DNA from: Lachnospiraceae bacterium
GTDB taxonomy: Bacteria > Bacillota > Clostridia > Lachnospirales > Lachnospiraceae
Assembly (NCBI GenBank): GCA_017538995.1
Contig: JAFYHV010000143.1
Coordinates: 1-36,556, forward strand
DNA: 36,556 bases
Direction of reading: 5' to 3'
Shown: positions 32,316 through 36,556 of the stretch, piece after piece
Layout of the letters: every line of letters starts with the position of its first letter
How positions within the stretch are numbered: position 1 is the first letter of the stretch
Program-made: the position numbers and the translations under genes
The notes under the pieces: generated by a model
Told to the model about the DNA's origin: nothing
What the model saw: the letters and a program-made list of their open reading frames with translations, nothing else
Databases searched by the model: none

Positions 32316-33722
32316 TTACGCTCTCTTCCACTTAACGCCTTCACGTGTATCTTCAAGCACGATTCCTTTTTCGAGAAGCTCGGCTCTTATTGCATCAGCC
32401 TTGGCAAAATCCTTGGCCTTCTTGGCTTCCTTACGTTCCTCGATCTTAGCCTCAACATAAGCCGTGAGTTCATCATCAGCACCGCTGTCAGCGGTTTCTG
32501 CGTCTGCTTTTAAAAGATCAAGGCTTAATACATAGTCAAAATCATTTATAACCGCACGCTTTGTGGAGCCGTTTAAATCGGTCTTTAAAACGTCGTAAAG
32601 AAGCGTAATGCCCATTGCGGTATTAATATCATTGCCTACGGTTTCAGCGAATTTATCGTGCCATTCTTTTACGATTGCTTCATCAACTTCGCCCTCTTCC
32701 TTTATGGTGGCAATTCTGTTCTTTAATTTCCTGTAAGTTACGGTTGCCTGATCAAGTGCTTCATAAGAGAATGTGAGGGGCTTGCGGTAATGCGACTGAA
32801 GTGCAAAGAATCTGTACGCAAGGGGATTGTAACCCTTCTCTTCAAGAAGAGATACGGTTAAAAATTCGCCCTTACTCTTGCTCATCTTGCCTGTCTCGTC
32901 ATTTAAATGATGTACATGGAACCAGTAGTTGCACCACTTGTGTCCGAGGAATGATTCGCTCTGCGCGATCTCGTTGGTGTGATGAGGGAAAATATTATCC
33001 ACGCCACCGCAGTGAATATCCATATATTCACCAAGGTGTTTCATACTGATGCATGAGCATTCAATATGCCATCCGGGATAACCTACGCCCCAGGGGCTGT
33101 CCCATTTAAGGGCCTGGTCCTCGAATTTGGACTTGGTAAACCAGAGCACGAAATCGTTCTTGTTTTTCTTGTTTGTATCCTCTGTAACGTCATCACGTAC
33201 GCCGACTTTAAGGTCATCCTCTGACTGATTGCCGAAGACATAATATTCCTTAAGCTTGGAGGTATCAAAATAAATATTCTCACCTGCTTTGTAAGCATAA
33301 CCCTTCTCAAGCAGAACTTTAATCATATTGATGAATTCATCGATGCAGTTGGTCGCAGGTTCAACAACATCGGGAGTCTTGATGTTAAGCTTTGCGCAGT
33401 CGCTGAAGAACGCATCGGTATAGAATTTGGCAATTTCCATAACCGTCTTGTGTTCTCTCTTGGCACCCTTTAACATCTTGTCTTCACCGGTATCGGCATC
33501 GGATGAAAGATGTCCGACGTCTGTAATATTCATTACTCTCTTAACGTCATATCCGCTGTAACGCAGTGTCTTTTCAAGCACATCCTCCATAAGATAGGAT
33601 CTTAAGTTACCGATATGCGCAAAATGATAAACCGTAGGTCCGCAGGTATACATTGAAACCTTGCCTTCCACATTGGGTTTAAATTCTTCAACTCTTTTAG
33701 TAAGCGTATTGTAAATTCTCAT
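32316..33722 (-). CDS. cysS: Cysteinyl-tRNA synthetase
   Basis: 468 residues, usual length. Class I enzyme that charges tRNA-Cys. The zinc ligand Cys is in Y-T-C-G-P-T-V-Y, and the HIGH box is H-I-G-N. Later zinc-site residues are in H-I-E-C-S and H-H-T-N-E. The KMSKS loop is G-K-M-S-K-S-K-G. The C-terminal domain ends V-K-W-K-R-A. The leader of about 30 bases is too short for a T-box, unlike many clostridial cysS genes. A TTGAAA/TATTAT promoter lies directly upstream. Confidence 0.96.
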   Translation of the reverse strand: MRIYNTLTKRVEEFKPNVEGKVSMYTCGPTVYHFAHIGNLRSYLMEDVLEKTLRYSGYDVKRVMNITDVGHLSSDADTGEDKMLKGAKREHKTVMEIAKFYTDAFFSDCAKLNIKTPDVVEPATNCIDEFINMIKVLLEKGYAYKAGENIYFDTSKLKEYYVFGNQSEDDLKVGVRDDVTEDTNKKNKNDFVLWFTKSKFEDQALKWDSPWGVGYPGWHIECSCISMKHLGEYMDIHCGGVDNIFPHHTNEIAQSESFLGHKWCNYWFHVHHLNDETGKMSKSKGEFLTVSLLEEKGYNPLAYRFFALQSHYRKPLTFSYEALDQATVTYRKLKNRIATIKEEGEVDEAIVKEWHDKFAETVGNDINTAMGITLLYDVLKTDLNGSTKRAVINDFDYVLSLDLLKADAETADSGADDELTAYVEAKIEERKEAKKAKDFAKADAIRAELLEKGIVLEDTREGVKWKRA

Positions 33723-33759
33723 TTTTTATCTCCGTTTTCTATCGTTTCACAACTATTCT

Positions 33760-33788
33760 ATAATACAATAAATGACATAAACTTTCAA
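33760..33788 (-). promoter_or_regulatory. Predicted promoter of the cysS-rpiA run
   Basis: TTGAAA (33783-33788) and TATTAT (33760-33765) on the minus strand with a 17-base spacer. A start near 33753 gives a leader of about 30 bases. The -35 box lies directly after the apbE stop. Confidence 0.65.
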
Positions 33789-33789
33789 A

Positions 33790-34752
33790 TCAATAAAATA
33801 TAGCCTGAGCATTATATTTTTCGAGTATATCCTTTGATTTTTCCTCGCCTAAAATAAGGCAGATAGTCGATAAAGCATCTCCTTCAAGTGACGAATCTGA
33901 AATAATCGTTACACTCTTCACATCCGTTTTAACAGGGTATCCTGTATTGGTATTTAAGATATGATGATATTTAACACCGTCATACTCTACGAAGCGTTCG
34001 TAAGTTCCGCTTGTTACAACCGATTTGTTGCTGACAGAGATACTGTCGATTATACCCTCAGGATTGTCCGGATCTTTTATACCTATTTTATAATCGCTTC
34101 CGTCAGGTTTTGAACCTATTACAACAACGTTTCCGCCGAGAGAAATAATTGCACTCTCAACATTGTTATCTACAAGGTATTCTTTTAACTTATCTGCCAC
34201 AAAACCTTTGGCAATAAATCCCAAATCAACTTGAACACCCGATTCATTAATCTTTACACGGTTCCCTTCATAAAGTTTGACTTTTTTATAATTCACCTTC
34301 TTAAGTGCCTGTCTTATTTCGAGGTCTGAAGGCTTCCTGTCCGTTAAAGTATTGCCTTTTGCATCATGTGTAAAGCCCCATATATCAAGCAGGGGGGCAA
34401 TCGTTATATCAACCGCGCCGTTTGTCTCCTCACAGAATTCAAGTGCTCTTTCGAAAAGATAATATGTATCGTCGCTGACATCAACCCCGGCATATGCCTG
34501 CTGGTTAATCATCGTCATTTCGCCTAAGTTTAATCTTCCTAAGGAGTTATCATACTTTTCGCACATTTCCATACAATCTTCAAGAAGATTAAGATCTTTC
34601 ATGGAATAAACGGTGATTGAAACATACGTATCAAAATAATATCCGTCACGAGTGTAGGTTTTACCGTTGTTTCCCCAAAGAATTGCAAGGACTACAAGAG
34701 GAGCCAGAATACAAAGAACTATTAATACTTGTAAAATTCGTTTTTTTACCAT
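33790..34752 (-). CDS. apbE: FAD:protein FMN transferase (ApbE)
   Basis: 320 residues. Attaches FMN to a Thr/Ser in target proteins such as RnfG and RnfD, outside the membrane, with magnesium and FAD. An N-terminal membrane or signal stretch (about 5-25, basic start V-K-K-R-I-L) anchors it. Then come F-D-T-Y-V-S-I-T-V, V-D-L-G-F-I-A-K-G-F-V, S-L-G-G-N-V and V-T-S-G-T-Y-E-R. H-H-I-L-N-T-N-T-G-Y-P follows, and the C-terminal S-L-E-G-D-A-L-S-T carries the family's D-A-L/S-T motif. It follows rnfB, as expected for an Rnf-maturing enzyme. Confidence 0.93.
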   Translation of the reverse strand: MVKKRILQVLIVLCILAPLVVLAILWGNNGKTYTRDGYYFDTYVSITVYSMKDLNLLEDCMEMCEKYDNSLGRLNLGEMTMINQQAYAGVDVSDDTYYLFERALEFCEETNGAVDITIAPLLDIWGFTHDAKGNTLTDRKPSDLEIRQALKKVNYKKVKLYEGNRVKINESGVQVDLGFIAKGFVADKLKEYLVDNNVESAIISLGGNVVVIGSKPDGSDYKIGIKDPDNPEGIIDSISVSNKSVVTSGTYERFVEYDGVKYHHILNTNTGYPVKTDVKSVTIISDSSLEGDALSTICLILGEEKSKDILEKYNAQAIFY

Positions 34753-34781
34753 CTGAAATACTCCTGTAATACTCAGATTAC

Positions 34782-34810
34782 ATCATAAAAGAACAAAAAG
34801 GTACCGACAA
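34782..34810 (-). promoter_or_regulatory. Predicted promoter of apbE, overlapping the rnf terminator
   Basis: TTGTCG (34805-34810) and TATGAT (34782-34787) on the minus strand with a 17-base spacer. The -35 box is in the loop of the terminator behind rnfB, so apbE could be transcribed apart from the rnf genes. Confidence 0.45.
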
Positions 34811-34825
34811 ATGCCGATACCTTTT
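34796..34825 (-). terminator. Rho-independent terminator after rnfB
   Basis: AAAAGGTA (34796-34803) pairs with TACCTTTT (34818-34825), plus an inner CG/CG pair and one mismatch. The minus strand continues into a T-rich run. It separates rnfB from apbE. Confidence 0.8.
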
Positions 34826-34850
34826 ATTTTTAATCATTACTAAAAATACA

Positions 34851-35648
34851 TTAATGTTCTGCGATACAGCCTTTTTTACATTTCTCAACGCAGGTTCCGC
34901 AACCTACACATTTGCTGTAATCAATCTTTGCATGAAAGTCTGTAACTTCAACAGCTTCCGCAGGACAGTTCTTCTTACATAAACCGCAGCCGATACAGCC
35001 GTTTGTACATTCTTTCATTGTAACCGGGCCTTTCTCCTTTGAAGAGCAGGCTACGGCATACTTAGCAGAATAAGGTATCAGTTCTATTAAGTGCTGAGGA
35101 CATACAGCAATACATTTACCGCATGCTTTACACTTTTCTTTATCAACTTTTGCTACTCCGTTTTCTACATGAATAGCATCAAAAGGACAGGCCTTTACGC
35201 AGCTTCCGAAGCCCTGACAGCCGTGGTTACAGGCTTTCGGTCCTTTGTTCGGAACGAACATAAGCATCTGACAGTCTTCCTGACCTACATATTCGTAGTT
35301 CATCTTGGAAGCTTCACAGTCGCCGTTACATTTTACGAATGCAACCATTCTTTCGGATTCGACTGCGTCTACGCCCATTATTTCAGCTACTTTTTTGCCA
35401 ACTTCTTCGCCCCCTACGGGACATCCGTTTACGGGAGCTTCGCCTTTAACAATAGCAGCTGCAAGACCCGAACATCCGGGATAACCGCATCCGCCACAGT
35501 TATTGCCGGGAAGAACTTCAACGATTTTCTCTTCTCTCTCGTCTACGCTGACTTTGAAGATAACCGAAGCTATTCCCAAAAATATTCCTATAAACAAACC
35601 TACTGCAGCTACAATGCCTACAGCAAGCAGTATACCTGTTAAACTCAT
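34851..35648 (-). CDS. rnfB: Rnf complex subunit RnfB
   Basis: 265 residues. Iron-sulfur subunit on the cytoplasmic face that accepts electrons from ferredoxin. An N-terminal membrane anchor (about 5-32) is followed by the Fe-S domain N-N-C-G-G-C-G-Y-P-G-C (51, 54, 59) with Cys76. Four ferredoxin-type cysteine groups follow: 140/144/150/154, 173/176/179/183, 214/218/221/224/228 and 247/250/253/257. Clostridial RnfB proteins commonly carry more ferredoxin clusters than the two of Proteobacteria, so this is consistent. It starts about 10 bases after rnfA. Confidence 0.94.
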   Translation of the reverse strand: MSLTGILLAVGIVAAVGLFIGIFLGIASVIFKVSVDEREEKIVEVLPGNNCGGCGYPGCSGLAAAIVKGEAPVNGCPVGGEEVGKKVAEIMGVDAVESERMVAFVKCNGDCEASKMNYEYVGQEDCQMLMFVPNKGPKACNHGCQGFGSCVKACPFDAIHVENGVAKVDKEKCKACGKCIAVCPQHLIELIPYSAKYAVACSSKEKGPVTMKECTNGCIGCGLCKKNCPAEAVEVTDFHAKIDYSKCVGCGTCVEKCKKGCIAEH

Positions 35649-35658
35649 ATCTGTCTCC

Positions 35659-36249
35659 TTAAATCAAACCCGAAAATCCGCAGAATGCTATTGCCATAAG
35701 ACCGGCAGTAACAAGTACGATGGGCATTCCCTTCATGTATTTGGGTATATTGTTGTATTCCATCTTTTCTCTTAAACCAGCAAGGATAACGATTGAAATC
35801 GCAAAACCTGTAGCAGTTGCAAAACCGTTTACAACGCCTGTAAAGATATCATACTCAAGGTTAACGTTATTGATAGCCACACCCAAAACCGCACAGTTGG
35901 TAGTAATCAAAGGGAGATATACACCAAGTGCCTGATAAAGGGACTTCATGTACTTCTTTAAGAAAAACTCTACAAACTGAACCAGTGCTGCAATAATCAA
36001 AATGAAAACGATTGTTTTCAGATATTCGATATTTAAAGGTCTTAAAATAAACTTGTAAATAAGTCCCGCAACAAGTGATGAAAGTGTGATGACGAAAATA
36101 AGCGCACCACCCATACCTGCGGCTGTCTTAACTTTCTTTGAAACTCCTAAGAAAGGACAGAGTCCTAAGAACTGGCTCAATACAACGTTACTGATTAAGG
36201 AAGAGCCGATGGCTATAACAATGATGTTTCCGATATATGTTCCGTTCAT
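35659..36249 (-). CDS. rnfA: Rnf complex subunit RnfA
   Basis: 196 residues, six membrane segments, no large loops. RnfA is an integral membrane subunit of the ion-pumping Rnf complex and, with RnfE, forms its symmetric core. Family blocks are visible: V-L-S-Q-F-L-G-L-C-P-F-L-G-V-S near the start, L-P-L-I-T-T-N-C-A-V-L-G-V-A in the middle and A-T-A-T-G-F-A late. Cys in each half-helix pair supports the known Fe-S site between RnfA and RnfE. The ATG directly follows the stop of the upstream probable rnfE. Confidence 0.95.
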   Translation of the reverse strand: MNGTYIGNIIVIAIGSSLISNVVLSQFLGLCPFLGVSKKVKTAAGMGGALIFVITLSSLVAGLIYKFILRPLNIEYLKTIVFILIIAALVQFVEFFLKKYMKSLYQALGVYLPLITTNCAVLGVAINNVNLEYDIFTGVVNGFATATGFAISIVILAGLREKMEYNNIPKYMKGMPIVLVTAGLMAIAFCGFSGLI

Positions 36250-36556
36250 TTATTCGCCCTCCTTCTCTTCTGCTTTATCTGATTCTTCTTTAAGATCTTC
36301 ATCTGTTTCATCAGAAGCAAGGATGTCATTAAGTTCAGTATCTTCCGTTGCCGTTACTTCAACTTCTTCTTTCTTCTCTTCAACAGTTTTTTCTTCTTTA
36401 ACTTCTTTTGCAGGGGCTTCTTCTTTTACGGTATTGTCTACCATTCTTCTTGCACAGCCCATATCCGAGCAGTTCATACAGTCGCTTGAACAGCCTGAAC
36501 CGATCTTGGATGTGTCTTTTCCTGCCTTTGCACCTTTGTCTTTTATGACGTTCTGA
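36250..36556 (-). CDS. rnfE: Probable RnfE C-terminal tail (cut by window edge)
   Basis: About 102 codons at the right edge, open to the window end. The readable part begins Q-N-V-I-K-D-K-G-A-K-A-G and has a Cys cluster, G-C-S-S-D-C-M-N-C-S-D-M-G-C. A long Glu/Lys/Val/Asp-rich acidic tail of about 75 residues follows. No membrane segment is included. Position directly upstream of rnfA suits rnfE in the usual C-D-G-E-A-B order, and clostridial RnfE often ends with a Cys-rich tail in my memory. An internal ATG at 36477 has no reason to be the start. Identity rests on order more than on sequence. Confidence 0.55.
   Translation of the reverse strand, partial: QNVIKDKGAKAGKDTSKIGSGCSSDCMNCSDMGCARRMVDNTVKEEAPAKEVKEEKTVEEKKEEVEVTATEDTELNDILASDETDEDLKEESDKAEEKEGE

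Noticed and set aside
1-36556. A new defence, toxin-antitoxin or mobile system
   Set aside because: No restriction, nuclease, toxin, transposase or integrase motifs were found; the genes are housekeeping or conserved membrane and lipid genes.

Overview
The window looks like ordinary chromosome from a low-GC anaerobic Firmicute of the class Clostridia, probably Lachnospiraceae. That placement is an inference. It rests on AT-rich codon use, Rnf electron-transport genes, T-box leaders, the cysS-mrnC-rlmB-sigH gene order and strong AAGGAG-type ribosome sites. No phage, plasmid, transposase or CRISPR genes were seen. Almost every gene is on the minus strand. The exceptions are a class A penicillin-binding protein and one tRNA-Thr.

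Layout, low to high coordinates. (1) 1-1661: folA (cut by the window edge), thyA and a YigZ-family gene, read as a minus-strand operon. (2) 1861-4440: a plus-strand bifunctional PBP1A ending at a bidirectional terminator. (3) 4510-6324: two membrane-anchored proteins, one with an SH3b domain and one with a zinc ribbon and two kinds of tandem repeat. (4) 6450-6735: tRNA-Thr(GGT) with its promoter, a terminator and a palindrome-rich tail. (5) 6744-11281: a DUF3048 lipoprotein, then a MoxR / DUF58 / membrane-protein operon. (6) 11582-18151: a phenylalanine T-box leader drives pheS-pheT, a small membrane protein, an M18 aminopeptidase and queA. (7) 18158-20429: a BrkB-type membrane protein, a probable 6S RNA, tmRNA, smpB and secG, which groups ribosome rescue with RNA polymerase control. 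(8) 20520-24950: gpmI, a 19-bp perfect palindrome, and an XRE-cupin-acyl-CoA synthetase fusion under a second T-box. (9) 24959-33788: a tightly packed ten-gene run, cysS-mrnC-rlmB-sigH-two unknowns-plsC-acyl-CoA ligase-unknown-rpiA. (10) 33790-36556: apbE, rnfB, rnfA and the tail of a probable rnfE. Rnf couples ferredoxin oxidation to NAD reduction and ion pumping, and ApbE attaches FMN to Rnf subunits.

The most interesting points are four: the T-box upstream of the XRE-cupin-CoA-ligase fusion, a rod-like RNA with its own promoter directly behind tmRNA, the eight-fold 11-residue repeat in the zinc-ribbon protein, and the inverted-repeat cluster behind tRNA-Thr. I found no clearly new multi-gene defence or mobile system.
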